From: Rhodeus uyekii | Lineage: Eukaryota > Chordata > Actinopteri > Cypriniformes > Acheilognathidae | DNA length: 64,000 nt | Assembly (NCBI GenBank): GCA_037043235.1 | Contig: JAWRVZ010000003.1 | Span: forward strand, 11,025,001 to 11,089,000 | Direction: 5' to 3' | In this document: positions 49,501 through 57,425 of the stretch, piece by piece | Numbering within the stretch: position 1 is the first letter of the stretch | How the letters are laid out: each line of letters opens with the position of its first letter | Notes under the pieces: generated by a model | Database searches by the model: none | The model's input: only the letters and a program-made list of their open reading frames with translations | Told to the model about the DNA's origin: nothing | Made by a program: the position numbers and the translations under genes

Positions 49501-52087
49501 GACTGTGTCCTAACATGGTGTGCTGGCTGGAAACATCACACCAGCCTGCTGGAAATCGCACATGGAAAATCCAAACAACCCCAAATGACCCTTCGCTCAC
49601 TCATACTCTATCTCAGCTCCTTCTCATTCGATAAAGTCACTGTCTGCAAACTTTACGAAAGGAGAGCTTGTTTGTCTGCCAGGGTACTCTTGCCAACTAA
49701 ATGCATTTGAAGAGAAACTTGTATAACAAAGGCACACTGAGTGAGCTAACGTGTGCTTAAATGTATTTATCGCTCAAAATATTACTTATAATGAGCACCT
49801 TTGCATTTGGAGCAACATCACAAAGTCTTCTTCATGTGCAACTTTTTCCTCCATCGCTGTACCTGCTGCTGTTTAAAAGTAACTGCCGACAAACAATAAA
49901 ACTAGGGCTGCACGATTAACTGAAATAAAACCAGATTTGCGATATACACTGCGTGTTTCACAGAGAAATGCAGCACTGTGTTTATTTACATGCTAGGAGT
50001 TCATGATAGTGTTTTAGTGTTTCAAAGCAGTTCAGTTTGAAGTAACTGCAGCTAAAATAATATAATAATTATTAATATTATTACTACATTTTCTGAAGTA
50101 TTAAATTTTTTATTTCACAAAGGAATTCACAATAGTTGTTCTTATTTTGTTCAATATTTTATTATACCGTATTTTCCTGCATATAACCCGCGGGTTATAC
50201 CAGATTCTACAAACCCCGCAGAGGTAGTGGGGGTGCGGGTTATATAAAGGTGCAGGTTATATCGCAAAAAGTTTTGCACGTAATAATATTTCAATATATT
50301 TGTTACGTCCCTAAGGACGTAAGGTTTTTTTGCGGTATTTTCTTTCTGTTTTTCTTTCTTGTAAGGGTTGTTGTCTCTGGCGCTTGTACTATCACTCTGA
50401 CAGCTGGCACTGATTTGCTGTCTGACCTGTCAATCATGCAAGAAGACGTGATTGGCTGTGCTGCATGAGGGCGGGCTCTTCTCATCTCATCCGATGATCA
50501 ACACCTGTAGAATCGCTTCTTAAGGGACGTGCTGCTGCACAGCAAGAGAGACTGATTTTGCTTTTTCTTCTGATTCTAACTTGTGTTTGTTTTCTTATTG
50601 TGTGAATTTCGCACACAAGTACTGTGTACCGAGCCTGAACAGTTATGGATAATTAACGTCATGCAACATTCAAAATTCGAAATGTGAACTTGCACAAAAA
50701 AGTTAATAAATCTATGCCAACGATTTTTTACACAAAACCCCAAAACCTGCGGGCTATATGAGGGTGCGGATTATCTGTGTCTGCAGGTTATATGAGGGAA
50801 AATACGGTAATTAATAATAACAATCATTATACATTACATAACCAAGTTTCATTTTGCTCATTTCATCAGCCATCGGATCAAAACCGTACGTTTGATCGCT
50901 CAGAAAAAGAATAGCACACCACTCATAAGTTGTCTTAACTGACAAAACAGACAAATAAGTGAAAATATTTGACAAGAATTGAGAACGGTACCAAAAAAGA
51001 AGAGATTTTCAGGGAAGAGAATAATAAAATGCATTAAAGACAAACAAAGGTTTTTTTACAGCTGCCGCAGAGGAAAAATAACATGCATTATACGGCTCAA
51101 GGACTCTGTAACATGATATCTGTGTATGTTTCAATCGCTCATCCATCTCAGACAGTTAAGAGGTGTGAGGCTGAAGCATGCTGCGACCTGTCTCCTAACT
51201 GGCTCTCGGTGAGGTAACATCCTTGCCTCTCACACCTATCAAAGCCAAATGAGAACATTAATGCTGTTCACACAGGACTCATTTCTTGTGCTCATACGGT
51301 CTTCCGGGCATCGGTCCCTCCTCGCACGAAGACCCTTTTTCAAATTCACACGCCATCCCTTGAGAAGCATGATTAAACTCTGAACCTCTGGGAAAGAAAA
51401 CGGCAAAATTACTCCTGTGCCCCATTTCATGCAACACAAAAGAAGCAAAGTGCAGGTTTAGAGTGGGAATATACATGGTAGACCTTGAAAAGTAAAGACT
51501 TTTTAAAAACGGACCTCCTCTGGAGCACAATACAGCCCTGAACACAACAGCAATGTCCTGTGTGATTTTACAAACACTTCTTTCAGATACCAACTGCCTC
51601 CTACCTGAGGCTCCCAACTGAATTCCTCCTTTTCCATCACACATCGACAAGCTTCCTGTTCCTTTATCATCATGTAAGAAAGTCTTCCTGTGTGACTCTA
51701 AACATGCCTGCAGGTAGAAGTGGGATGGGATTTTGAAAGGACTTAAAACATAATCAGCATAAATGTAAAACAAAGTAAGTATAGTGAGTAAGTACTTCTG
51801 GGTGTATTACACCATCTCATAAAAAAAATAATGCAATAATGATTTTTAACGGACAGGTTTATACTAAGCCAGGAGTAGGTTTTGCATTCTCTAGCAAATG
51901 TTATGCATTCCTCCAAGAAACTTTGTGTTCACAGAACGTTCCTGTACCATCTCCGAGCAGGATTCGAACCAGGGTCTCCAGGATGGAAGGCAGGCATGCT
52001 AACAAGGACAAGCTAGTCTTGGGGACAGCTGCTAGCACGACTCGAGGCTATGGAAGTGAAGTTAACATGTACAGCTCTCACTAGCTT

Positions 52088-52148
<61 letters not shown>

Positions 52149-55100
52149 AGAGATTAAAACTAGCTGTTGAGCTGTGTTGCTCACGTGGGAAAAGTGAGTT
52201 CAAGTTTGGCTCACAACATTTCTCATTCCTCAATTTACTCCTCTCGTTTCTGTTCAACTTAACAGTCCCCTAATATCGTATTTTCCCGCATATAACCCGC
52301 AGACGCAGATAATCGGGGTTTCGGGTTTTGTGTAAAAAAACATTGGTATAGCCCACACCTTTATATAACCCGCACCCATAGATTGATACTTTTTTGTGTA
52401 AGTTCACATTTTGAATGTTGCTTGCATGACGTCAATTATCCATAACTGTTCAGGCTCGGTACGCAGTGCTTGTGTGTGAAATTCACACAATAAGAAAACA
52501 AACACAAGTCCGAATCAGAACAAAAAGAAAAGCAGTGTCTCCCGCTGTGCAGCAGCACGTCCCTTAAGAAGCGTTTCTACAGGTGTTGATCATCGGATGA
52601 GATGAGAAGAGCCCGCCCTTGCATGATTGACAGGTCAGACAGCCTATCAGCGCCAGCTGTCAGAGTGATAGTACAAGCGCCAGAGACAACAAATATACAA
52701 TATACAAATATATCTAAATATTATTACACGTAAAAAAATTTGTGATATAGCCCGCACCCCCCCTGCAGGGGTTTGTAAAATCTGGTATAACCCGCGGGTT
52801 ATATGCAGGAAAATACAGTAGTGATGATGTGCAAAACCAATAGACTTCGCTAATCTCCACAATTGACCATTACGACACACTGTTAGTTTCTTTAATAAAA
52901 AAAAGGTACTCATTGTATGGCTTTCCTCTTTGAAAATAGAGAACAAATATCTTCTTTTTTTTAAGAGTGGGGGCTTGTTTTGTGTTTTTAGTTGTGTACT
53001 TCTGCTGCTGGCAGAGACTCAACAGCATACTAGTTAGCCAGAACAGAGAGACTCTAACTCCCATAACCACTAGTTTCCCCTGCGGAACGTAATGTTGCCC
53101 AAACTGGCAACACAGTCTTGGAGCTGGTCTGTTATTCTATTGTTAAAGACACAGATTTCCAATTTTCAATCCTCCGAGGCACACATTATGCACACAAAGC
53201 CCAACACTGCCGGAGCACACCAGTCTATTCATTATTTTACACTCACAATTTGCTATTGTAGAATGCAGAAAGACATGATGCTGTAAGGTAAAATTAATCA
53301 CGATTCAGCCTCTTTTTACATGAATAGAGTTGCACAGAAATTGTCCTTTAATTTAAATTAATGTTATTTTGGAACCAACACCGCAAGCACAAATTAGGTA
53401 CTGAAATGCCCGTCAAAGACTAAAAAGCATATATATATATATATATATAGGCCTCAACAAAACTTTGATAAACACCTTAAAGCAGATTTATATTCCAAAT
53501 TCTCAAGTCATAAAAAACTTCTGCTAAATGCGTTAAAAGAAACATTTTAGCTATGCATTACACATTTTCAAAATGATAACAGGCCTACAGAAGTAAATCA
53601 ACAGTGTGTGTACTAAGCAATACAATACACAAAATGTTACTTTAAGTTAGAATAAGTTTTATTATCCAAGAAGAAAGAAACAATTGACATGAAATTACCA
53701 CAGCTATGAGAAGATAGTCAATTATACTGTTTAGCAGTCAATATGTGAAAATATTTGATCACAGAATGACCAGGAATGTCAGAACAATTTCTCAAGTATA
53801 GGTGGATATGGATGTCAGTATATAAATCACTTGATAAATATTGATTGGCTGAGATTATGTCCCCTCAGAAGCGAAACCACTATGATTAGATCGTTCTTTC
53901 ATTGAACTCAGCAGGGGACTGTCAAATCTTCTTATGGCATGTTTTCTCTGCCTAAAATAAGTACTAGAAAAGCAGAGCTGAATGGTTTATGACATCAGAG
54001 GCGAGAGAGAGGTCACACTGATTTTACAATGTTGGGGAAAAAACAAATTATGCAACAAAAAAGCCAAAAAGGACATCTGTGTAGAAAAGGAAAAGATTTA
54101 TGGGGAAAAGAAGAAGTGTTTTGTTCACCTGTGAGATCCCACGGCAGCCGACACGGCGTTACAAACCATCTATAGCGAAAACTCTGACTCTTTGGCTTGG
54201 TTCCAGTTTTTGTGCTTCAGTGAGGCTATAAAGAGTTCCCTCAGGTAAACAGTGAGATAAGCTTGACAAGGAAAAAAATCCTACATATTGTTTTGAAGTG
54301 AAAAGAGGTTGCTATAGGGACGGGTGCTAATTAACCACACGGCGCTTGCCGACCTGAGAGCGGCAGGACTGGGGACAGGGATCTTGACTTGTACGGACCT
54401 GATACACAGATCTCAAGCAGTTGTTATGGACGATGAAATAATGAAGGTGACGTAAAGCACAAGGTTAAGGAATGCTACACGGAAACCAGCATAGAAGTTG
54501 ACAGGTTTGCCCCAGCAACACAAGAAAAAAAAACCATGAACACAAGCCAATTTAGTTAGAAGGAAATGCCTGAAGGAAAAAACGACTGTGGCCATGGGAA
54601 CAAACAGGTGTCTTGAGAAGAAAATGTTCTTTTTAACATCCACTTTGCAAAACGTGTCTAGTAAGGTTCAATTTCTTAACATTAGTTGAAACAAATCTTT
54701 TACAGTATTTACTAATCTCTTTATGTTCACTCATAATACAATTTGTACAACTATACAAGTATTAGTATATGTATAGTATAGAAATTAGCATTAACCTAGA
54801 TTACAATATTTTCAGAAAAATATGTTACACCAGATCAAATACAGTAATACCTCGGTTTACGAGTTTAATTCATTCCAAAAGCTTGTAACTCAATGCTTGT
54901 ACACCAAAACAATTTTCCCCATAAGAATGCAATGAAAATCACTCGATTCGTTCCACACGACAATAAATGCCCATTTTAAATATTTTTTGGGTTTTACCCT
55001 ATTAATTACAGTTAAAATTATAATCATTAAGATCTCATATAAATACTAATTAATAATTGACAATTAAACTCTAAAAATACTAGACAATTTACTGTAACGC

Positions 55101-56788
55101 GCACTTCAACTGAGTAGCGTCGCTGTTGGCATGAAGGAGACGAGAGGAGGGTGTTACTGCTTACAGGGAGAATTTCATCCCTTCTTACTCATCTTGAGGT
55201 CATTGTCTATAAGCTGTACTGTACGTATATATTTCACTACGTGAACAATAGCGATCACAATTAATGTTAACAACAGGAGGTAAAACCGCTGTAAATCACT
55301 TATAAAAGTATCACTGTGGTGAATGATGCAACCAAACCGAGCGACGCTGAGAGAATGAACGAGTGAAGGGGTGATGGGCTTTGTGAGAGGCTGCGTTTAG
55401 GATATTTCCAGTAAAAATGCGTGCGAAGATGCTGAGCGTCAGGACTTTTCCACAAAAAAATGTCCGTGGGTGAGGGAAAAATTCTCGCACTCCGATACAA
55501 TGCTCGTACACCGATTTACTCGTAAACAAAGTCACTCGTAAACCGAGGTATTACTGTATTGTTAATTTTTACTTAATTCTTTTTTTTATTTTCAAAGGAC
55601 ATGTTTCAAACAGCACAGGATGCTATTCACAACATCAAGGTCATGGGCTCGAATCCCAAAGAATGCATGACAAACACCTTCACAAAGTCACTTTGGAAAA
55701 AGGTGTGCACCAATGTTTTAAATGGATAGGAAATTGGAAAAAGGCAGGAATTGGCAAGTTGAATTCAAAACTGCATCCCCAGGGGGGCAGCAACCATGTG
55801 CACTGCTATTCTACCACGGAAAAATAAACTTTCAAAGAAAAAGAAAAAACCCCAGTGGATTTATGACTTATAAACTTGTACACCTTTTCCATCATGTATC
55901 CAGATTTAACAACTGTTTGGTTTCCGAGTTGTTCCTAATAAAGCAGAATGAGGAGGCTTCATTGTGGACAAGGCCAAGAGAATGTTTAATATCCTAAGAG
56001 AAAAGCAGTATTCCCTCTTTCCATGACATCACCCCAGCCGGGAGTTTGAGGGGTTGGAGGAGGGGATGGCTTTGGGGAATGAGGTGGGGGGATTGGGAGC
56101 GCAGCTGGTGTCAGCCGCACGACCATCTGCTCCTAACTAATAGTTCACGCTGACTTTACAACAGAACCCAGGACAGCCAAGCCGCTCCACCGCCTGGCCC
56201 GCTAGAGCTCCGTTTCGCAGTTTCAGAGGCCCAGAGGACCTCATCGTCTCACCCTGAGGACAAACAACTAACAACTTGCCTGAGAACTTTCCAACCTCAA
56301 CAAACAACACACGATTACGAGCAGTCAAAACAACCTCCAATGGCAGTCATAATGCCACACAGCCAGTCAAAATAACGAGACTGAGAAAACGCTCTGTTTG
56401 TAAATTGTGTTAAGATGTATGATTGTGTTTTCACACTAGAGCATTAAAGCGACAAAGTCAATTTGACTTCACATTTGGTTTGTTCAATCTATACTTAGGA
56501 ACGGTGGTCTGGTTCAGAATCACTCCAGATTCAAACTCAAGTTCTGACTTCGCAATCAAACCTGTTGTTGCAGATTTTTGACTCACCGTACATTTTCCCC
56601 TCATCAGACAGGATGATTTTCCGTCTGCCGCAGGGTGGGTAAATGGCCAGGGCCTCCTGGAAGCTCTGCTCAATGTCAGGGCTCCACACACCCTCTGCGT
56701 CGTTGTCCATGGGCTTATCGGCCGAGTCGCTCATCCTCTCGATATCCTCCCCGGCACTTTCACTGCCACTCCAGCTGCTGGGATCCAT
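28762..56788 (-). CDS. tead1: tead1: TEA-domain transcription factor 1 (11 coding exons, 422 aa)
   Basis: This is the spliced join of the eleven exons listed below (1269 nt including the stop). TEAD1 binds M-CAT/GGAATG-type sites in the nucleus and activates transcription when YAP or TAZ docks on its C-terminal domain; it is the output factor of the Hippo pathway and also works with VGLL proteins in muscle and heart. Exons 1-3 encode the TEA domain (about residues 30-105). Exons 4-6 encode the proline/glutamine-containing linker. Exons 7-11 encode the YAP-binding beta-sandwich (about 205-422). The palmitoylated cysteine in RSPMCEYM is residue 355 (human 359). The YAP-contact tyrosine in HHIYRLVKD is residue 417 (human 421, mutated in Sveinsson chorioretinal atrophy). 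All junctions are GT/AG and phases agree. TEAD1 rather than TEAD2/3/4 is supported by the C-terminal exons (for example [20 protein letters not shown]) and by rassf10 next door. A fish a/b suffix cannot be decided. Noncoding 5' exons are not located. Confidence 0.95.
28982..29134 (-). CDS. tead1: tead1 coding exon 10: palmitoylation pocket and YAP interface
   Basis: One hundred fifty-three nt, phase 0, residues 335-385: TEYARFENGRFVYKISRSP, then CEYMINFIHKLKHLPEKYM and ENFTILL. Cys355 is the autopalmitoylated cysteine position. The acceptor is TTCTGGCAG|ACG and the donor CTG|GTAGGT. Confidence 0.97.
29288..29355. repeat. Perfect 25-bp inverted repeat (hairpin) in tead1 intron 9
   Basis: The arm 29288-29312 (atttgtaatataatattaga then cacac) is the exact reverse complement of 29331-29355, with an 18-base AT-rich loop. 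It lies about 155-220 nt upstream of the exon 10 acceptor on the sense strand. Confidence 0.9.
29374..29433 (+). mobile_element. Terminus of a CAGTGGAACC-type Tigger-like element
   Basis: TA (29372-29373) precedes CAGTGGAACCCGGTTATGTT, followed by the GGCCTCGGGGGTTGCAAAAA core, which matches the inverted fragment at 1619-1678. The element probably runs further (to about 29725), but I could not identify its other end. Confidence 0.55.
29785..32249. repeat. Giant compound TG/CA microsatellite, about 2.46 kb, in tead1 intron 9
   Basis: On the plus strand the tract consists of (tg)n, tatg, 'tgtatatatgta' and 'gtttgagtgagtatatg' units arranged in a loose higher-order pattern. 'tgagtgagtat' recurs dozens of times, and pure (tg)10-17 blocks occur repeatedly. 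On the tead1 sense strand it is CA-rich. It has no stop codons in several frames, which creates very long spurious Thr/His/Tyr/Ile-rich frames on the minus strand and Cys/Val/Tyr-rich frames on the plus strand. It ends 6 nt from the exon 9 donor. Confidence 0.97.
32255..32395 (-). CDS. tead1: tead1 coding exon 9: YAP-binding domain
   Basis: One hundred forty-one nt, phase 0, residues 288-334. It starts ADLNCNIQEDSGAFYGVTSQ and ends KVCSFGKQVVEKVE (Cys323 equals human Cys327). The acceptor is TTCACAG|GCC. The donor GAG|GTACTC departs from consensus after GTA and is followed within a few bases by a 2.46-kb CA-rich repeat that fills most of the intron. Confidence 0.97.
33690..34180. repeat. (TA)n, (TG/CA)n microsatellite cluster in tead1 intron 8
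   Basis: (TA)n at about 33690-33716; (TA)n plus (CA)n and a 'tgtgcgcgcgcgtgtgtg' alternating purine-pyrimidine core at 33978-34085; then TA/CA units to 34165. A G-run of 9 lies at about 34231-34239. The rest of intron 8 (32.4-34.4 kb) is AT-rich with nothing else recognised. Confidence 0.85.
34394..34567 (-). CDS. tead1: tead1 coding exon 8: YAP-binding domain core
   Basis: One hundred seventy-four nt, phase 0, residues 230-287: YNKHLFVHIGQTNYSYNDAL, then [20 protein letters not shown] and NAFFLVKFW. It is nearly identical to vertebrate TEAD1. The acceptor is TTTCTGCAG|TAC and the donor TGG|GTGAGT. Confidence 0.97.
35456..35580 (-). CDS. tead1: tead1 coding exon 7: start of YAP-binding domain
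   Basis: One hundred twenty-five nt, Ala188 to Ser229, containing VPVWHGRSIGTSKLRLVEFS and SFLEHQRDPDS. The acceptor is GTGTGCAG|CT and the donor TCA|GTGAGT. In this exon, mammalian GFEPASAPAP is replaced by the shorter AYESPTPLTVA, which together with exon 4 explains most of the length difference from human TEAD1 (426 aa). Confidence 0.95.
35647..35889. mobile_element. MITE beginning 'aaagggatagttca' in tead1 intron 6
   Basis: The left end 'taaagggatagttca' with 'gtcatcatttactcact' is mirrored on the right by 'ggtttggaacaacttgatgg' and 'gagtaaatggtgaca', ending before the outer right terminus. The internal arms 'aagatattttgaagaatgtt' and 'aacattcttcaaaatatctt' are complementary. This palindromic family is very abundant in cyprinid genomes. 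The copy at 60618-60998 shows the right terminus. Confidence 0.8.
36316..36426. repeat. (TA)n/(CA)n microsatellite in tead1 intron 6
   Basis: Two long (TA)n blocks (about 36320-36342 and 36376-36414) separated by CATA units and followed by a short (CA)n. Confidence 0.9.
36783..36838 (-). CDS. tead1: tead1 coding exon 6: linker KPFSQQNYPIQ
   Basis: Fifty-six nt: it completes Asp169, then encodes IKPFSQQNYPIQTATAIA (170-187), and gives one base to Ala188. This is the equivalent of mammalian VKPFVQQAYPIQPAVTAPIP. The acceptor is TTCGTCAG|T and the donor GCAG|GTTTGT. Confidence 0.9.
36971..37011 (-). CDS. tead1: tead1 coding exon 5: linker TGQPGSSQ
   Basis: Forty-one nt encoding IWQVPTGQPGSSQ (156-168) and two bases of Asp169, the equivalent of the mammalian FWPGMIQTGQPGSSQD. 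It is too short to show as an open frame. The acceptor is CTTTTCTAG|ATT and the donor GA|GTAAGT. It was found by matching the expected peptide and checking phase with exons 4 and 6. Confidence 0.9.
37153..37287 (-). CDS. tead1: tead1 coding exon 4: linker, MSSAQIVSATAIH block
   Basis: One hundred thirty-five nt, phase 0 to 0, residues 111-155. It starts DQSVKNDAINRMAAMSSAQ and ends LPGSTG. The acceptor is ATTGAAG|GAC, with a rather weak pyrimidine tract; the donor is GGG|GTAAGA. The start differs from the mammalian DQTAKDKALQHM, the most variable part of this exon. Confidence 0.93.
38181..38400 (+). repeat. Dispersed repeat, uninterrupted paralog of 4801-5325
   Basis: It shares 'caacccgtcactcacatgag', the 'tcgagaagcggtttcac' block and 'caacttccgttt' with the 4.8-kb copy, but has no Tigger-like insertion at the corresponding point (about 38350-38360). 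It contains an internal short duplication 'aacattggcctgtt' (38222-38250). Confidence 0.6.
38690..39655. repeat. Dispersed repeat with two-plus tandem units of about 370 bp, tead1 intron 3
   Basis: 'tctgaaggattatgtgacac' opens a repeat of a type common in cyprinids. The block 'gcaacctttgtgagcataag' recurs at 38891, 39254 and, degraded, 39632, giving offsets of about 363 and 378. The intervening sequences ('atatagtttaatcatttaat', 'ggaatttgaatgatatggtt') repeat in the same order. A related fragment lies at 43690-43825. Confidence 0.7.
40186..40215. repeat. (CA)n microsatellite in tead1 intron 3
   Basis: Fifteen AC units, 75 nt downstream (sense strand) of the exon 3 donor. Confidence 0.95.
40290..40352 (-). 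CDS. tead1: tead1 coding exon 3: TEA DNA-recognition helix
   Basis: Sixty-three nt, phase 0 at both ends, residues 90-110 (VSSHIQVLARRKSREF then HSKLK). This is the third TEA helix, which reads the M-CAT site. The acceptor ACCAG is preceded immediately by (TG)12 on the sense strand instead of a pyrimidine tract. The donor is AAG|GTACAT. Skipping would delete exactly this helix in frame. Confidence 0.97.
40358..40381 (-). promoter_or_regulatory. (UG)12 run at the 3' splice site of tead1 exon 3
   Basis: On the sense strand twelve TG units are followed by ACCAG and the exon. The run occupies the position of the polypyrimidine tract, and the nearest uninterrupted pyrimidines lie upstream of it. 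UG repeats at a 3' splice site are the known binding platform of TDP-43 at CFTR exon 9, where they promote skipping. A role here is inferred. Confidence 0.6.
40788..40852 (-). CDS. tead1: tead1 coding exon 2: TEA domain helix 2
   Basis: Sixty-five nt: it completes Gly68 and encodes residues 69-89 (RNELIARYIKLRTGKTR then TRKQ), identical to the vertebrate TEAD consensus. The acceptor is TTCCAG|GT and the donor CAG|GTTAGT. It follows a 15.7-kb intron that holds most of the transposable elements of the gene. Confidence 0.97.
41143..41171. repeat. (TA)n microsatellite
   Basis: About 14 TA units in tead1 intron 1, within AT-rich sequence. Confidence 0.9.
41889..41923. repeat. (CA)n microsatellite
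   Basis: About 17 AC units in tead1 intron 1. Confidence 0.95.
42625..42842. mobile_element. Fragment of a fish DNA transposon end ('aattagaatatcatcaaaaa')
   Basis: The opening 'aattagaatatcatcaaaaa', the middle 'ttcattacacacagactgat' and 'aaaatcccaaattcagtat' are hallmarks I recall from a widespread Tc1/mariner-superfamily element of teleosts. Only the noncoding terminal region is present, with no transposase. Superfamily assignment is from memory. Confidence 0.55.
42912..42944. repeat. (ATGG)n microsatellite
   Basis: Eight tandem ATGG units. Confidence 0.95.
43373..43592. repeat. (CA)n, (TA)n, (CATA)n microsatellites around a SINE tail
   Basis: (CA)n at 43376-43399, a SINE 3' tail 'gataaagtgtctgccaaatg' at about 43418-43437, (CA)n/(TA)n at 43484-43520, and (CATA)n at 43530-43592. 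Confidence 0.85.
46064..46770. mobile_element. PIF/Harbinger-like element nested in the hAT, 707 bp
   Basis: A perfect 34-bp terminal inverted repeat is present: 46064-46097 (GGCCATGAGAATTGAAGTGT and onward) is the exact reverse complement of 46737-46770. TTA flanks both sides (46061-46063 and 46771-46773), the 3-bp duplication of PIF/Harbinger. No protein similarity was seen in the interior. The perfect repeats suggest a fairly recent insertion. Confidence 0.75.
46826..47141 (+). mobile_element. CCGTATTTTCC-family element nested in the hAT, 3'-truncated
   Basis: It starts 'accgtattatcccgcatata' after TA. It carries the 'acgtccctaaggacgtaa' palindrome and the 'ctatcactctgacagctgg' and 'accgagcctgaacagttatg' blocks of the complete copy at 50167, then breaks off at 'ggataattgac' and returns to hAT sequence. 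The right terminus is lost. Confidence 0.7.
47776..50166. other. tead1 intron 1 sequence without recognised elements
   Basis: AT-rich until about 48.2 kb, then more complex. No exon-like frame matching TEAD or other families was found. Confidence 0.4.
50167..50807 (+). mobile_element. CCGTATTTTCC-family element, complete copy (641 bp)
   Basis: The ends CCGTATTTTCCTGCATATAA and 'tatatgagggaaaatacgg' are inverted repeats, with TA on both sides (50165-50166 and 50808-50809). Sub-terminal 'gcgggttata' motifs are repeated. It contains the perfect palindrome ttacgtccctaaggacgtaa (about 50303-50322). There is no transposase. The TA duplication suggests the Tc1/mariner superfamily. Confidence 0.8.
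50808..51945. other. tead1 intron 1 sequence, nothing recognised
   Basis: A 164-codon minus-strand frame (51773-51279) has no recognisable domain and no splice or codon-usage support, so it is treated as chance. Confidence 0.4.
51946..52040 (-). mobile_element. tRNA-derived SINE head or tRNA pseudogene
   Basis: On the minus strand it reads 'gagaccctggttcgaatcct' with a perfect B-box (ggttcgaatcc) and an upstream 'agcatgcctgcctt' segment reminiscent of fish tRNA-like repeats. No proper cloverleaf can be drawn (the A-box/D-arm is poor), so it is not a functional tRNA. Confidence 0.5.
52090..52145. repeat. (CA)28 microsatellite
   Basis: Twenty-eight uninterrupted AC units in tead1 intron 1. 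Confidence 0.97.
52276..52818 (-). mobile_element. CCGTATTTTCC-family element, inverted copy (543 bp)
   Basis: It is the reverse complement of the family at 50167. The left end is 'tcgtattttcccgcatataa', and the right end is 'gggttatatgcaggaaaata' followed by 'cag' and TA. It shares 'ccataactgttcaggctcgg' and 'catgattgacaggtcagaca' with the other copies. No coding capacity. Confidence 0.8.
52819..54841. other. tead1 intron 1 sequence, nothing recognised
   Basis: It contains (TA)n at about 53431-53449. Otherwise no repeats or exon-like frames were recognised. Confidence 0.4.
54842..55556 (-). mobile_element. Tigger-like MITE, 715 bp, inverted sister of 17129-17816
   Basis: The ends CAGTAATACCTCGGTTTACG and 'cgtaaaccgaggtattactg' are perfect 20-bp inverted repeats. 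TA flanks the element (54840-54841 and 55557-55558). The interior is the reverse complement of the 17-kb copy, including 'ctcatcttgaggtcattgtc'. Short frames inside are not protein-like. Confidence 0.85.
55606..55710 (+). mobile_element. tRNA-derived SINE (degraded)
   Basis: 'aacatcaaggtcatgggctc' and 'gaatcccaaag' keep the B-box region, and 'aaagtcactttggaaaaagg' keeps the tail of the family at 60677. The sequence is heavily mutated. Confidence 0.6.
56587..56788 (-). CDS. tead1: tead1 coding exon 1: N-terminus and TEA helix 1
   Basis: It encodes residues 1-67 and the first base of Gly68: MDPSSWSGSESAGEDIERMS, then the acidic stretch and the start of the TEA domain, GVWSPDIEQSFQEALAIYPP through GKMY. 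The donor is TACG|GTGAGT. The start is an ATG in the context GCCATGG. In human TEAD1 the equivalent position is reported to be a non-AUG (AUU) initiator. The next in-frame ATG is residue 19, so the first is preferred on homology and Kozak context. Confidence 0.95.
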
Positions 56789-56841
56789 GGCAACAGCTGG
56801 GATCTCGGAGCCCGGGCCTGGAGAACTTTAGGTGCACTGAC
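56789..56841 (-). other. tead1: tead1 5' UTR part of coding exon 1
   Basis: An acceptor TTTCCCCAG|GTCAG is placed at 56842-56843 on the minus strand, so 53 nt of 5' UTR precede the ATG within this exon. An upstream noncoding exon must exist; its position in 56.9-64 kb or beyond the window is unknown. Confidence 0.65.
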
Positions 56842-56967
56842 CTGGGGAAAGAAATATACTATACATTAAAAAAAAACTACAATAGAAGAGAATCTAACAC
56901 TTAATGCAAGTACATAATACTGTATGTAGCTCATCTAAATGAAATATCAACTTTTTTGTCTCATTTG

Positions 56968-57201
56968 GTTTCACAGACAGGGCTTAGATTAAGCCAGGAT
57001 TAGGCATTAGTTTAATTAGGGCATTTAAGTAGCTTTTATAAATGTGTCTTAGAATAAAAACGTTACTGTTGTGCATCTTGAGACAAAACAATGGTAACAA
57101 CGGACAAAAAAGATATTTCAGTGTAAGTTGCTTTCTGTTAAAACAGCTCAAACATGCATTTTAGTCTGGGATTAGGCTTAAACCTTGTCTGTGAAAAACC
57201 G
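56968..57201. mobile_element. MITE with 'ggtttcacagacag' inverted ends, 234 bp
   Basis: The left end 'ggtttcacagacagggctta' and the right end 'taaaccttgtctgtgaaaaa' are complementary with a few mismatches, as are the next blocks ('aagccaggattagg' and 'tctgggattaggctt'). This is a common cyprinid MITE form. It lies just upstream of the tead1 coding exon 1. Confidence 0.7.
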
Positions 57202-57249
57202 AGTGATACACATTTAAAATTCATAGTGTTTTTCCTCCAGGCAAACAGA

Positions 57250-57425
57250 CTAAATATATTGATGACTCATCTTACACTACACAGATTTTGTCCATTCAGA
57301 TACTCTCTCCCCTATTCCCACCTGCAACTTACTAGCAAATCACAGTTTATGGTTGTGACATACTAAAATCTATTGACAACTTTAAACTTACCGTTTAAAG
57401 AGGAAATATGTCAATGCTTGGCCTG
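57250..57425. mobile_element. Partial copy of the MITE at 22401-22740
   Basis: 'atattgatgactcatcttac' and 'ttgtccattcagatactctc' match the left arm at 22408-22458. 'tgtcaatgcttgg' near 57410-57422 matches sequence just past the right arm at 22.7 kb. Confidence 0.5.

Noticed and set aside
51279..51773. 164-codon minus-strand frame inside tead1 intron 1
   Set aside because: No recognisable domain or family, no splice or promoter context; length is within chance for 64 kb.
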